64,000 nt of DNA from Akkermansia massiliensis (GCF_023516715.1 NZ_JAMGSI010000002.1:558001-622000), one strand, 5' to 3'; shown: positions 37,801 to 46,185, counted from the first letter of the stretch. The notes: generated from the sequence alone by a model not told the origin. Numbers and translations: made by a program.

Positions 37801-40541
37801 GTCCGAACGCCGTCGGCAACCAAGTCGAGGGAATAGATGATATGCCGCTGTCCCGTGCCGGATTCTTCCAGGACCGTTCCGTCCGGCGCGTTGCGCGTGA
37901 CGAACGTGGCTCCGGAGGGAGTGGTTTGCGTCGTCGTCAGACCGTCTTCGCTGTAGGCGTAGGTGGTGACTCGTCCCAGGACGTCCGTAGAGGAAGTTAT
38001 CCTCCCCAGCAAGTCGTACTCCGAGCTTTCGCTGGTCGTCATGGCCCCCGTATCCCGGCGCGTAGAGAGGATGCGCCCCGCCGCATCCAGGGTGTAGGTG
38101 GTGATGGTTTCCGGCGTGATGACGGTTTCCCCGTCCATTACGGCGGAACGCGTGGTTTCCACCAGTTGGCGCGCCGTGTCGTAGGCATAGTCCATTCTTA
38201 CACCATTTTCATCAATGTCCCACAACAGGCGCCCGTCGCACATCAGCTCGCGCTCCGTTATTCGGCCATTGCCCGCCGTCCGCTTCACCCACCTGTTCTG
38301 CGTGTCAAATTCATAGGAGGCGCTGTCCGTGAGCGCCCATTCCCCGCCGGTGAGCAGGGCGTAGCTTTCTTCCCTGACGCGCTGCCCTTCCGCCGTGATC
38401 CAGGTCGTGGTGCGCGTGCTCTGTCCCGGCACGGTTTCCCCGTTGACGCGCGTTTCCAACGTTTCCGTGTAGAGGGCGCCGTGCTCCGTCGTTGCCGCGT
38501 AGTCGTGCCAGGTTTGCACGCCGGTGAGGTCCCGGGTCATCCGGGTGCGTCCGCGGGCATAGACGTCGGGCGCGCCGGCCAGCCATTGTTCCGTGGCCGT
38601 CAGGCGCGTGCCCGTTACTCCCAGTCCGGTGACCCGCTTTTCCGTCCTTTTGACGTGATTGGCCGTCGTGTACTTGTAGGCAATGGTGGTCAGCGTCTTG
38701 ACGTGTCCTTCCAGCGGAAGCAGGTCTACCGTTTCCGTGGCGGGTTCGTCGTTGAAGTCGGCTTCTCCCGAATAGGCATAGGTGTAGCGCGTGATGCGCC
38801 TGCCGCTTTCCGCCCACGGTTCGTCGCGGGAGAGCAGGCGTCCGTAGAGGTCATACGCGTAATGAATTTGGCTGCCGTCCGGGGCAGTTTCCGTCTTGAG
38901 CCGTCCGCACTGGTCGTAGGCGTATTGCGTGGTCTGGGCTTCCTGGCTTTGATAGCCTTCCACTTGAGTGAGCAGCAGATCGCCTACGTCCGTCGTTTGA
39001 TATATGGAGCAGGTGCGCTCTGCCACGATACCTCCTTTGGAGATTTCCGTCACCAGCTGCCAGACCGAGTCTTCCGGTTCCAGCTCCGTGCGCGTGCGGA
39101 TGGTCGTGACGGCGTCTTCCCCCGTGCCCTGCCGCATGTTCCACGCCAGGCCGTCGTTCCACCAGGTGACGGCGTAGGGCTGCCTAGCCGGCGCCTGTTC
39201 CGTGACGGTGAAGTGGCCGTCCGCGGAAAGGGAAAGGTTGAATGTTTTAAAGGGTGTCCCGGTGACCGTATAAAATCCCTGTTCGTCCGTTCCGGTGATT
39301 TGCCCAGGCGTGTAGAGCGCGATGATGTAGCCCGTGGAGGTGACGTTTTCCACGTTGAGCAGGCCGTCCCACAGGTTCCAGATTTGCCTCAGCGAGCCGT
39401 CTTCGGCATGCTTGACGTCCAGGTAGGATGACGCGTTGGAGATGACCTGCTTGTCGGTGGTGGTGTAGGAGAGGAGCATTCCTGTTTCCGCCGAGAAGAG
39501 GTATTGGCTGCCGTCTTCCACGATCCAGCGGAGGCAGGATTGTCCTTCCACCGTGTCCAGCGTTGCCCGTCCTCCGCCCGACGTGTCCACGCCAACGGGC
39601 AGCACGGACCCGTTCATATAGCAGCGCATGGCAATCACCCGGTCTCCCTGCACCAGATCAAAACGCACTCCGGGTACAATTCCCCCTTCGGGCACGTCCA
39701 GGCGGCTGTTCAACGGATGGTTGTAGGCCAGTGAGGAGGGGCTTTCCAGGCCGGAGACAGTTTCCTCAGCCCTCAGTTCCACAAGGCCCGCAGGAATCCC
39801 TCCCAGTCCCCGGAACATTCCGAAGTTGCAGGACCAGTACATCAGGGTGGCCGTGCTTTCCGCACTCACACTGCACCCTGCGGAGGAGTAGTTTCCCAGC
39901 GTGCTATTCCCCACCGCGGAGCCCGACCGGGCCAGCGACGGGGAAGGCGGCGTTCCGCCGCTGTTATCACACGTGTCTCCCTCGCACGGGCACTTCTCGG
40001 GCTCCTCCTTGCCTCCCGGCTCCGTCGGCACCACGTCGATGCTATAGTTGCAGATGGAGACGTTGTCTTTTTCAGGCTTGTAGTCGATGTTGGTCTGGTT
40101 GACTTCCCAAATGTAGGAGCCGGAGGGCAGCTGCGCCCCGCCGGTCCCCGTGTGGTATTTATGGCCGCCCTGCTTGCCTGCCGTCTGCGAGTCTTTCTTC
40201 AGGTCCACCTGCGCCACCACGCTGCCGCTGGAGTCCTTCACTTCCAGGCTCCCCCAGTCGTCTACTCCCAGGAAGAGCGAACAGGTGCCGTAGAGCTTTT
40301 TACCGTCCGCTCCTTCCGGAATGGTAAAGTAACCGTGAGCACTGTGTCCATCCGCCGACGTACTGGGCGGTCCCACGGTAATTTCATCGTGTTCGTGGAT
40401 TTCCTCGAACGGTAGCGGATCGGGCTCCGGAGAGGCGCGCATGCCACGCGGCATGGGTTTGGCCGTAGAGCCAAAGTACCATTTGCGGTAAGCGGGGATG
40501 GAAGAAGGGGTGCCGGCAGAAGAAGTAGTTGGAGTATTCAT
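34797..40541 (-). CDS. RHS repeat polymorphic toxin with variable C-terminal tip
   Basis: 1914 residues. An N-terminal beta-sandwich region (about 50-190) and a cysteine-containing linker (CPCEGDTC) precede the RHS/YD-repeat shell (about 480-1730). The shell has dozens of YAYD, YDxxGR and YSYD motifs, as in proteins that wrap a toxin in a cocoon. The hallmark RHS core end RYYNPADGRWINRDP..GGWNLYEF..DYLGL (D1739) marks the autocleavage and tip boundary. The last ~170 residues are an AT-rich tip of unknown fold, helical with a CCC motif and a lysine-rich end. No signal peptide, PAAR or VgrG sequence was seen, so the delivery route is unknown. The core is GC-rich like its neighbours; the tip is not, indicating tip replacement. 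The next gene overlaps it as ATGA. Confidence 0.88.
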   Translation of the reverse strand: MNTPTTSSAGTPSSIPAYRKWYFGSTAKPMPRGMRASPEPDPLPFEEIHEHDEITVGPPSTSADGHSAHGYFTIPEGADGKKLYGTCSLFLGVDDWGSLEVKDSSGSVVAQVDLKKDSQTAGKQGGHKYHTGTGGAQLPSGSYIWEVNQTNIDYKPEKDNVSICNYSIDVVPTEPGGKEEPEKCPCEGDTCDNSGGTPPSPSLARSGSAVGNSTLGNYSSAGCSVSAESTATLMYWSCNFGMFRGLGGIPAGLVELRAEETVSGLESPSSLAYNHPLNSRLDVPEGGIVPGVRFDLVQGDRVIAMRCYMNGSVLPVGVDTSGGGRATLDTVEGQSCLRWIVEDGSQYLFSAETGMLLSYTTTDKQVISNASSYLDVKHAEDGSLRQIWNLWDGLLNVENVTSTGYIIALYTPGQITGTDEQGFYTVTGTPFKTFNLSLSADGHFTVTEQAPARQPYAVTWWNDGLAWNMRQGTGEDAVTTIRTRTELEPEDSVWQLVTEISKGGIVAERTCSIYQTTDVGDLLLTQVEGYQSQEAQTTQYAYDQCGRLKTETAPDGSQIHYAYDLYGRLLSRDEPWAESGRRITRYTYAYSGEADFNDEPATETVDLLPLEGHVKTLTTIAYKYTTANHVKRTEKRVTGLGVTGTRLTATEQWLAGAPDVYARGRTRMTRDLTGVQTWHDYAATTEHGALYTETLETRVNGETVPGQSTRTTTWITAEGQRVREESYALLTGGEWALTDSASYEFDTQNRWVKRTAGNGRITERELMCDGRLLWDIDENGVRMDYAYDTARQLVETTRSAVMDGETVITPETITTYTLDAAGRILSTRRDTGAMTTSESSEYDLLGRITSSTDVLGRVTTYAYSEDGLTTTQTTPSGATFVTRNAPDGTVLEESGTGQRHIIYSLDLVADGVRTFTKAVSGETETELQRSVANGAGEILRTGRPNTIGGVIYTRNTYNAKGQLTKEQTDAETAATTMAPTLWEYDDFGNKVKETWKLADPATVSNSRITTWSYGVEQAQDGVYRVVTATRNNGQGTTYGETQKTLVSSLSSTLESKTVFIGPRGNISTQWSEYGTGALRTQKSSIPTSNVTATATVIDDFTTTQTDHAGITSTQTRAYAETGIIYTNTDGRGNTITTRTDIAGRTVSVTDAAGNTASTAYDPWFDQPSAVTNALGKTTCYNYDLRGRNTAQWGTGAQPLLFGYDEADRMVSLTTFREDAGDITTDPTGRTDGDVTTWSYDEATGLLARKTYADGTHEDTAYNALNLRSTLTDARGVVTTWGYNLKKGVNTSVSYSDSTPGIQYAYNCLNQLTQVTDASGSRTITYTPYNEPDTDSITIGGASCQLQENYDAYGRSSGYTLKQGTDVLQEASQGYEANGRLAGAGIVHGGEEQTFAYGYLAGSSLPSSLAMPNGIVRELAYEEHRDLAVAISCRLGGTALVSRSQSYDALGRPVTRTQQRGTEATRTDSFSYNGRNELTGATLGTAPYGYSYDNIGNRKTARELAEELSYAANNLNQYTSIEEKAEAPFVPTYDASGNQTLIKTSTGIWTVVYNAANRAVSFTSQGGSTVVECGYDYQGRRYMKKVTVNGTVVSHERYLYRGYLQLAALDMLDNRNVLRTLLWDPLEPVATRPLALVQENALYCYGVDFNKNVTEVFAGEGAIAATYDYSPYGQVVSTGDLVQPVQWSSEMNDVELALVYYNYRYYNPADGRWINRDPITEEGGWNLYEFMGNICVYKCDYLGLKDWTCDKKHLGWYDKLSFTLTNTIGGEEYAVSDPQSVIIGTFKEKLQDAAKSILEQEIDGRQIIEAARKAVNDNWFMRSLSGIVQNTRTNAYILEETKLSVKLEYCCCEIDNKGKIKYFMNPVSGVDSFNLIFSLKEASMRRMNTYTNQLKVMLKRTASNLKKKACKKQKK

Positions 40542-40605
40542 AAGGCATTAAAGAACTGGGATTGATGATGAAATTAGAGGAGAGCAATCCTCCATGATCA
40601 TTTTC

Positions 40606-40634
40606 CCAGTAGCATGATCCAGAGCCAGTGTCAA
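40606..40634 (-). promoter_or_regulatory. Putative promoter of the RHS gene
   Basis: A consensus -35 TTGACA (40634-40629) and 17-base spacer precede a poor -10, TACTGG (40611-40606). Transcription would start about 60 bases before the RHS ATG. The weak -10 could mean an activator is needed. Confidence 0.35.
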
Positions 40635-40986
40635 TAAAGTTTATTTGCAAATTTTTGTTTGCCTATGAAACATAACGATTTTTTCCATCAAAAAATAATA
40701 TAATAATTATTACGCTCAGTACCTTCCTTTTACAGACATTAATATTATCTATTTGTTAGAAAAAATCCACAATAGGATGTCATTCCTGCTTGGCGCCAGT
40801 CAAATTCCTGTAAAAAATGTCTCTCTCATGGAGAAAGAATGGTTGATGATTCAGTAGTTTGTCTTTTCGAATTTGCCGCAACTTCTGAAAACCCTTAAAC
40901 AAAAAATACATCTTTTCCGAAGTTTTTCTATGAAAACGGGAGGAGAAAGATTGCCCTCCATCCGTAGAACCCTTACAATTTTTGCC
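40635..40986. other. AT-rich intergenic region upstream of RHS and an SAHH-like gene
   Basis: About 350 bases between divergent genes, clearly AT-rich over 40640-40760. No gene seen. In-frame ATGs at 40930 and a non-ATG start at 40873 could extend the downstream gene leftward. Confidence 0.35.
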
Positions 40987-42045
40987 ATGCCTGTATCTCC
41001 GGCGCGCATTCTAGAAGATTTGTCCCCCTTCTACCGGCAGGAAGAATTTCCCGTGCTTCTGCACCAGTGTGAAACGTGGGCGGAAAGCCGTCCGTTGGAG
41101 GGATGCCGGGTGATTGACGCCTCCCCCGTATTCCGGAATACCTGCGCCAAATACGCCGCCCTGCTGGCGGCGGGAGCGGAGTTGACGGCAGCGGTCTCTC
41201 CGGTGATGCCCCACGATCCGGAAACGGTCGCGCTGCTGGGCAGGTATGGAATACCCGTGGTGGAGGCGGAACGGGCGGACGGACCCTATGATGTGGTGAT
41301 GGACTGCGCCGGGGCGCTCAGCCATGTTCCCAGCCGCTGCGGGTATGTGGAACTGACCCGGTCCGGAGCGCAGCATTATACGCGCTGCACGCAGCCCGTG
41401 TGGATGGTGGACGCCGGAAAAATCAAGCAGATAGAAACCTGCCTGGGAACCGGGGAAAGCTTTTTCCGCGCGCTGGAAGCGCTGGGAATTGAGAGTGGCC
41501 CGGGACGGACCCTGGTAGTCATCGGGTACGGAAAAGTGGGCCGCGGAATCGTTCTGCACGCGCTCAGGCGGGGCTTGAACGTTATCGTGGCGGATGTGGA
41601 GGAAAAACCTCTCCCTCTGTCCTCCGCCTCATTCGTGCGCGCAACGGATGGAGAAGCTCTTACCAATGCAGTCAGTCATGCCTTTTGCGCCGTCACGGCC
41701 ACAGGGCGGCGGCATGCCCTGTCAGGAGTGATTGACCCCGCTGTGACCCGCTCCTCCGGCGTTCTGCTGGCCAATATGGGCGTGGAGGACGAATGGGGGC
41801 CGGAGATCCCGAAGAACCGCCTGCTGAACGGAGGCCGCCCCCTTAATTTCATTCTGCCGGACCCTACGCAAATGTGCTACATAGACCCTCCCCTGGCGCT
41901 CCATAACCTGGGCGCCGTGGAGCTTGCCGCAGGCCGCGCCATGCCGGGCATTTTTCCGCCGCCTCCGGAAATGGAGGAAGCTTTCCTTTCCCTGATCCGC
42001 TCCCGCGGTTCCCTGCCGCCGGACATGCTGGACTGGATTTCCTGA
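40987..42045 (+). CDS. Adenosylhomocysteinase-like NAD-binding protein
   Basis: 352 residues from ATG 40987 (or 371 from 40930). The central region ..HYTRCTQPVWMVDAGKI.. and a Rossmann motif GYGKVGRGI (near 180) resemble the NAD-binding domain of S-adenosylhomocysteine hydrolase. The protein is shorter than the true enzyme (about 430-470 residues) and lacks the TKFDN..YGC signature, which is replaced by KQIETCLGTG. It is probably a divergent paralogue with an altered substrate or a regulatory role. No ribosome site decides the start. Enzyme activity uncertain. Confidence 0.6.
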   Translation: MPVSPARILEDLSPFYRQEEFPVLLHQCETWAESRPLEGCRVIDASPVFRNTCAKYAALLAAGAELTAAVSPVMPHDPETVALLGRYGIPVVEAERADGPYDVVMDCAGALSHVPSRCGYVELTRSGAQHYTRCTQPVWMVDAGKIKQIETCLGTGESFFRALEALGIESGPGRTLVVIGYGKVGRGIVLHALRRGLNVIVADVEEKPLPLSSASFVRATDGEALTNAVSHAFCAVTATGRRHALSGVIDPAVTRSSGVLLANMGVEDEWGPEIPKNRLLNGGRPLNFILPDPTQMCYIDPPLALHNLGAVELAAGRAMPGIFPPPPEMEEAFLSLIRSRGSLPPDMLDWIS

Positions 42046-42147
42046 CTTATCATCTTGTCTTTGCAGGAATGAAGGAGTATCGTACAGAGTACGGCTGGGG
42101 GCTTCGCGTTCCCTGGCCGGCCTGACGTTTCATTGACTTCGCAATTC

Positions 42148-42588
42148 ATGAACACTTATTATTCCTACCGCAGCTACCGGCTGGGAGGGAGACTCCTCGG
42201 CACCCTGGGGTGCGGCCTGGCCTGGGCATTCTTCGGGTCCGGATGGTGGAGCTTTCTCCTCGGCGCTCTTCTCTTGTTCCTGTGGCTTCCCGTCATTCTG
42301 GGGAGACCTTATTTTCTCACAATCACTTCCTCCTCCATCTCCTGGGGCAACAGCATTTCACGCAAGGAAATTCCATGGGAACTGATTGAGCGCATAGGAT
42401 GTACGCCCGATCATGAATCTGAACCCGGACTGATGATTGAACTGAAAGACGGCCGTATTCTGGATGTGGAATCCTCCTGCTTCGGTTCCCTGCCTCCCGT
42501 ACGGGAAGCCATTCTGCAAGCCTCCGGTTCCTATCCTTTCCATCTTGCTCCGGATTTGTTCGCCGATCCGGGGTTGTTGAGCGAATGA
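42148..42588 (+). CDS. Small membrane protein with PH-like domain
   Basis: 146 residues from ATG 42148. Two hydrophobic segments (about 14-34 and 36-54) form a hairpin. A short beta-rich cytoplasmic domain follows, with FLTITSSSISWGN and IPWELIERI, as in bacterial PH-like (DUF304/YdbT-type) membrane proteins. Function unknown. A weak terminator follows at 42691. Confidence 0.55.
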   Translation: MNTYYSYRSYRLGGRLLGTLGCGLAWAFFGSGWWSFLLGALLLFLWLPVILGRPYFLTITSSSISWGNSISRKEIPWELIERIGCTPDHESEPGLMIELKDGRILDVESSCFGSLPPVREAILQASGSYPFHLAPDLFADPGLLSE

Positions 42589-42690
42589 CGCGGCGGAGCC
42601 TCCTTAGACCCGCTGCGGCACTCCGTGCCTTCCCTTGCGCCTGAACCGCACGTTCCCGGCGCCGGAAGGTGTTTATACGCGTTTTTTCCG

Positions 42691-42717
42691 GTGCCATGCC
42701 GGCACGCCTGTTTTTTT
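42691..42717 (+). terminator. Weak rho-independent terminator
   Basis: GTGCC (42691-42695) pairs with GGCAC (42701-42705) and a seven-T run follows at 42711-42717. Short stem, but placed after the only plus-strand gene in reach. Confidence 0.35.
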
Positions 42718-42772
42718 ATCCCTCCCCCGGAAATCACCGTCCGGTTTATTGCCGACGGTGGAAAATGAAAAA

Positions 42773-42788
42773 TGTTCCACGTAGAACA
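42773..42788 (+). promoter_or_regulatory. parS: parS-like site, one mismatch
   Basis: TGTTCCACGTAGAACA is a near-perfect 16-bp palindrome. It matches the perfect copy at 48205 at 15 of 16 positions and the classical parS TGTTTCACGTGAAACA at 13 of 16. It is intergenic, 120 bases beyond the end of dnaN. parS is bound by ParB to segregate newly copied origins. Confidence 0.45.
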
Positions 42789-42829
42789 TTCATGTGAATA
42801 ACCCAGTCATCACTTTCATTTTCAATCAA

Positions 42830-42863
42830 TAAAAAACAGGCGCCGTGACAGCACGGCGCCTGT
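42830..42863 (-). terminator. Terminator of dnaN
   Basis: ACAGGCGCCGTG (42836-42847) pairs perfectly with CACGGCGCCTGT (42852-42863). On the minus strand the stem is followed by six T (42836-42831). A textbook intrinsic terminator 30 bases after the dnaN stop. Confidence 0.9.
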
Positions 42864-42893
42864 TCTCGTATGAATGATTTTGTACCATCAAAA

Positions 42894-43994
42894 TCAGTTG
42901 GGAGATCTCATTGGCATGAGCACGTACAGGAACTCATCACCTATCTTCAATACGCCCGGGCTCATTTCATCAATGAGGTTTAACGTAATGATCGTATCCC
43001 CGGCCATCGTCTTCAGGGGAGCCATGAAGAAATCCGGGTTGAAGGAGATGGAAAGCGGCCTTCCGGCATAAGTGATCGTCATGGATTCATGAGCTTCACC
43101 CACGCCTTCCGCGCTGGAAGCCACTTCGAGTTCGTTTTCACGGAAGTTCAGCTTGATGTTCGTGCTTTTGTCCACGGAAAGGAGGGACACGCGGCGCACC
43201 GTTTCCAGCAGTTCCCCGCAGGGCAGTTCAATGCTTTCCTTGCAGTCCGTCGGGATTACCTGGCGGTAGTTCGGGTAATTGCCGTCAATCAGCTTGCTGA
43301 TCAGCAGCGTGTCATTGATTTCAAAAGCGGCCTGGTTGCGGGTGAACCGTACGGTGACGGTCCCCACTTCATCCAGAAGGCGGCGGAGTTCACCAACGGC
43401 CTTGGTGGGCAGAATGGCGTCCAGTTGCTGTTCTTCCGGGAATTCCAGGGCGGTTTCCGCCAGGGCCAGGCGGCGGCCGTCCGTAGCCACCAGAGTCATC
43501 TTGCCGTTGCGGAAGGAAAGGGAAATGCCGTTCAGCACGTAGCGGGTCGTATCCGTAGAGATGGCGTATTCCGTGCGGCGGATGCAGTCGCGCAGCAAAT
43601 TCTGGTCCACCTGGTACACGGTCGCCTGTTCAAAGGACGGCAGTTCGGGGAATTCGTCCGCCGGAAGGCCATTCAGCTTGAACTGGGAGCGGCCGCATTC
43701 CACAGTCGCCTGGTTGCGCTGGTTGACGTCCACCTGGACTTCGGCTTCAGGAAGCTCGCTGATGATGCTCACCAGCTTTTTGGCGGGAAGAGTCACGGTG
43801 CCCTCGCGCAGCACGTTCGCGGGAACTACGCCGGTGATGCATACGTCAAGATCCGTAGCCGTAAAACGTACCTGGCCGTTTTCAGCTTCAATCTTGACGT
43901 TGGAAAGAATGGGCAGCGTCGTCTTGGAAGACACCACGCTGGCAACCTGTCTCAGACCGTCGAGAAATACTTGCTTGGAAATGGTAAACTTCAT
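42894..43994 (-). CDS. dnaN: DNA polymerase III sliding clamp (beta subunit)
   Basis: 366 residues, the usual clamp length, with three homologous clamp domains. It starts MKFTISKQVFLDGL, contains LPILSNVKIEA, VATDGRRLALAE and GNYPNYRQVIP, and ends in the canonical ..FLYVLMPMR(S). The dimeric ring tethers replicative polymerase to DNA. No dnaA or recF lies beside it here, but a DnaA-box cluster is 2.3 kb away. Monocistronic, with its own terminator. Confidence 0.97.
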   Translation of the reverse strand: MKFTISKQVFLDGLRQVASVVSSKTTLPILSNVKIEAENGQVRFTATDLDVCITGVVPANVLREGTVTLPAKKLVSIISELPEAEVQVDVNQRNQATVECGRSQFKLNGLPADEFPELPSFEQATVYQVDQNLLRDCIRRTEYAISTDTTRYVLNGISLSFRNGKMTLVATDGRRLALAETALEFPEEQQLDAILPTKAVGELRRLLDEVGTVTVRFTRNQAAFEINDTLLISKLIDGNYPNYRQVIPTDCKESIELPCGELLETVRRVSLLSVDKSTNIKLNFRENELEVASSAEGVGEAHESMTITYAGRPLSISFNPDFFMAPLKTMAGDTIITLNLIDEMSPGVLKIGDEFLYVLMPMRSPN

Positions 43995-44453
43995 GTGTCT
44001 GTGCTTTTATCTGCCTCGCATCCTCTCACAAGTGCCTCCTGTGATTCAAGCCATTTCTCCGTCAAACCCTAATATTTGGCAGTATTTTTTTAAAAGCATA
44101 CCATATGTAGTAATATGCTATTTCTCCGGGCATATCTTGCATGAAACGGTTTTTCAAATTATTTAAGTATTCTTAAAAGTCCGTTCTCCGGCGAACAATT
44201 CCCGGTTGACGCGCACGCGGATTTCGAATCCGGGGTCAAATTATTTTTTTAAGAACAAGCCGGTTAACAAAAAGAAAGATCACGGAAAAATAAAAGCATG
44301 AAAGGAAACATAAACAGCGCTTCTTCCGGATCGTGTATATGTTCAATGAATTTGCCGCTTTCCAGAGGAAAAAGAACGGCATCCGGATTCGAAATCCGCT
44401 ACTTTTCAGCCAAGCTTCGGCGATTTTAAACAACAAAGACTTTCAGAATTTCT
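43995..44453. other. Divergent intergenic region between dnaN and a PEP-CTERM gene
   Basis: About 460 bases, AT-rich in the middle. It contains the inverted palindrome pair described at 44217-44399. A small hydrophobic minus-strand frame (44236-44436) lies between the palindromes but lacks an ATG start and ribosome site. Promoters of both flanking genes must lie here. Confidence 0.4.
44217..44399. repeat. Inverted pair of 17-bp palindromes bounding a 183-bp segment
   Basis: GCGGATTTCGAATCCGG (44217-44233) recurs as its exact reverse complement at 44383-44399, and each copy is itself nearly palindromic. The intervening 149 bases are AT-rich with no gene. A segment of similar design and size lies at 63092-63272. 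Confidence 0.6.
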
Positions 44454-45188
44454 GTGAAACGTTCATTCATTATTTTGTCTTTACTGGTTGCGGGAGGCAT
44501 GGCCCATGCGGCTTCTCCCATTTATTCCTGGGAGTGGACCACTGAAGGAACGCAAATAACTGCTCCCGGCTGGAACGGTTCATTCAATTATACAACCGGC
44601 AACGATTATGCCACTTTCGGCAGCGGCTCCGGCGGAGGCACGCCCTACAACTCTGGCATAGCGGGAATTTCAGGCAGTTTCACCGTCAGCTTCGACCTGA
44701 AAAACCTGAGTTCCACCAACAACGCCTGGAAAGACGTTTTCAGCTTGTATTCCAATGGAACGGTTTCCGGAGAATCCAACAGCATGGTACTGGAATTCAA
44801 TGCTTCCGGGGAACTTTATTTTTACAACAAGGGATTTGGAGGCCAATCCGGCGGAAACATCAATACAGGCCTGACCTGGACGGACCTCCAGCAGGACAAC
44901 TGGAACAATCTGAGCATCGTTTCCGATCTTTCCTCCCAGACTCTCTCCGTGTACGTCAACGGCACCCTGGCAGGTACGATCACCGGCTGGAATCCGTCCT
45001 CCCCTGCCCTGACAGGCTCCCAATTTGGAGCTTCCTTTGGAAACACCCGTCCCATGAACGGAACCATAGATGTCAACAACATCAAATTTTACGACGGCGT
45101 TGTGCTTCCTGTTCCGGAAGCGGCCACTGCTTCCCTGGGGCTGCTGGGCCTGGCCGCCCTGCTGATGCGCCGCCGCCGGAGCTGCTAA
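44454..45188 (+). CDS. Exported PEP-CTERM protein with LamG-like lectin fold
   Basis: 244 residues from a GTG start at 44454. Signal peptide (MKRSFIILSLLVAGGMAHA), then a concanavalin/LamG-like beta-sandwich (about 25-215, with FTVSFDLKNLSS, NWNNLSIVSD and LSVYVNGTLAGTI). It ends in the sorting tail VPEAATASLGLLGLAALLMRRRR; the usual VPEP is VPEA here. Possibly a surface glycan-binding protein. A strong terminator follows. Confidence 0.75.
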   Translation: MKRSFIILSLLVAGGMAHAASPIYSWEWTTEGTQITAPGWNGSFNYTTGNDYATFGSGSGGGTPYNSGIAGISGSFTVSFDLKNLSSTNNAWKDVFSLYSNGTVSGESNSMVLEFNASGELYFYNKGFGGQSGGNINTGLTWTDLQQDNWNNLSIVSDLSSQTLSVYVNGTLAGTITGWNPSSPALTGSQFGASFGNTRPMNGTIDVNNIKFYDGVVLPVPEAATASLGLLGLAALLMRRRRSC

Positions 45189-45210
45189 GCATTTGCCGTT
45201 ATCCAGCAAG

Positions 45211-45252
45211 AGGCCGCATGCCGGGAAGGGTTCCCCCGCATGCGGCCTTTTC
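45211..45252 (+). terminator. Rho-independent terminator
   Basis: AGGCCGCATGC (45211-45221) pairs perfectly with GCATGCGGCCT (45238-45248), followed by a short T-run. It ends the LamG-like PEP-CTERM gene, just before the convergent acyltransferase-like gene. Confidence 0.85.
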
Positions 45253-45279
45253 CGTATTCCGGCACTTCCGTCCCGGAAT

Positions 45280-46185
45280 TCATGTTCCCGTGAATGTTTC
45301 CCCCGGCATGGTCCAGGCGCCGGGCGGAACCACCCTGCCCGGCAAAACAACGGTATTGGCGCCCAGGCGCACATGATCCCCAATGACGGCTCCCAGCTTG
45401 TTCCTTCCGGTAATTTCCAGCCTCCCGGCCGCCATCATCCTGTGCTCCCCGCCGTCATGGCGGAAATTGGAACACACCGTTCCAGCCCCGAAATTGACGT
45501 CGCTGCCAATGATGGAATCACCCGCATAGCTCAGATGGGGAATAAACGTCCCGTCTCCGATGATGCAGTTCTTCAGTTCCACCCCCTGCCCCGCTACACA
45601 GCCGTTTCCCATGGACACATATCCTCTCAAATGGCAGTTGGGCCCAAGACGGCAGCCGTCCCCCACCCATGCGGAGCCCTCAACCACCACGCCAGGCATC
45701 ACCACGGTGCCCTTTCCCACACGGAGACTGCCCAGGACGTAAACGCCCGGCCGCCCGGAAAAATCGTCTCCCTCCATTCCCTCCATCACTCTCTCCTGCC
45801 AGTCCAGCAGGTCCCAGGGATAGACGAGGCGCTCCACAGCCGCCTCCTGCCCGGAAAAAACACGTGACAGTCCGTTCCCCGGCCCTTTCCGGGCCAGCAG
45901 CCGCCCTTCTTCATTCCGTACTTCCCCTGTCCCGCAGGAAGCAAGCCATGCGGCAGCTTCCGGGGAAAAATCATGCATGGACACCTCTACCACTTCCGCC
46001 GCACTTTCCGTAACGGCGGCTTCCGGATTAAAAACCGCCTCAAAGCCCGCTTCCCGGAGCCGGGAGGCACAATAGGCGGCTACGCTCACCCCGGCCACGG
46101 AAAAGCCGCGGAAGAGCCTCTCAGGGCTCGTTGCGGGAAAGGTATGGTCCCTTTCCGGAATGTAAATCAATCTGGCAACCCTCAT
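45280..46185 (-). CDS. Left-handed beta-helix acyltransferase-like protein (GlmU-related)
   Basis: 301 residues from ATG 46185. The C-terminal half (about 155-300) is a hexapeptide-repeat left-handed helix (GSAWVGDGCRLGPNCHL..). It contains IPHLSYAGDSIIGSDVNFGAG, closely matching the acetyltransferase active-site region of GlmU including the catalytic-type histidine. The N-terminal half is a reduced nucleotidyltransferase-like domain without an obvious Walker-like GTAGPL motif, so uridylyl transfer is doubtful. Possible role in UDP-sugar or surface-glycan precursor synthesis. Its start region borders the origin candidate. Confidence 0.65.
   Translation of the reverse strand: MRVARLIYIPERDHTFPATSPERLFRGFSVAGVSVAAYCASRLREAGFEAVFNPEAAVTESAAEVVEVSMHDFSPEAAAWLASCGTGEVRNEEGRLLARKGPGNGLSRVFSGQEAAVERLVYPWDLLDWQERVMEGMEGDDFSGRPGVYVLGSLRVGKGTVVMPGVVVEGSAWVGDGCRLGPNCHLRGYVSMGNGCVAGQGVELKNCIIGDGTFIPHLSYAGDSIIGSDVNFGAGTVCSNFRHDGGEHRMMAAGRLEITGRNKLGAVIGDHVRLGANTVVLPGRVVPPGAWTMPGETFTGT

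Noticed and set aside
36774-39431. Plus-strand open frame of about 885 codons opposite the RHS gene
   Set aside because: Antisense of YD-repeat coding; Arg/Gly/Val-rich repeats mirror the RHS repeats rather than forming a protein.
28234-40650. CRISPR array or integron origin for the repeated RHS fragments
   Set aside because: The repeats are long coding fragments of variable length, not short regular repeats, and no integrase, cas gene or attC-like site was seen.
44217-44233. Possible tRNA T-arm (TTCGAATCC)
   Set aside because: No acceptor, D or anticodon arms could be drawn around it, and the sequence recurs inverted at 44383; it is treated as a palindromic repeat instead.
44236-44436. Small hydrophobic minus-strand frame between dnaN and the PEP-CTERM gene
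   Set aside because: Starts with a non-ATG codon, has no ribosome site and is bounded by the inverted palindromes; compositional artefact of AT-rich DNA.
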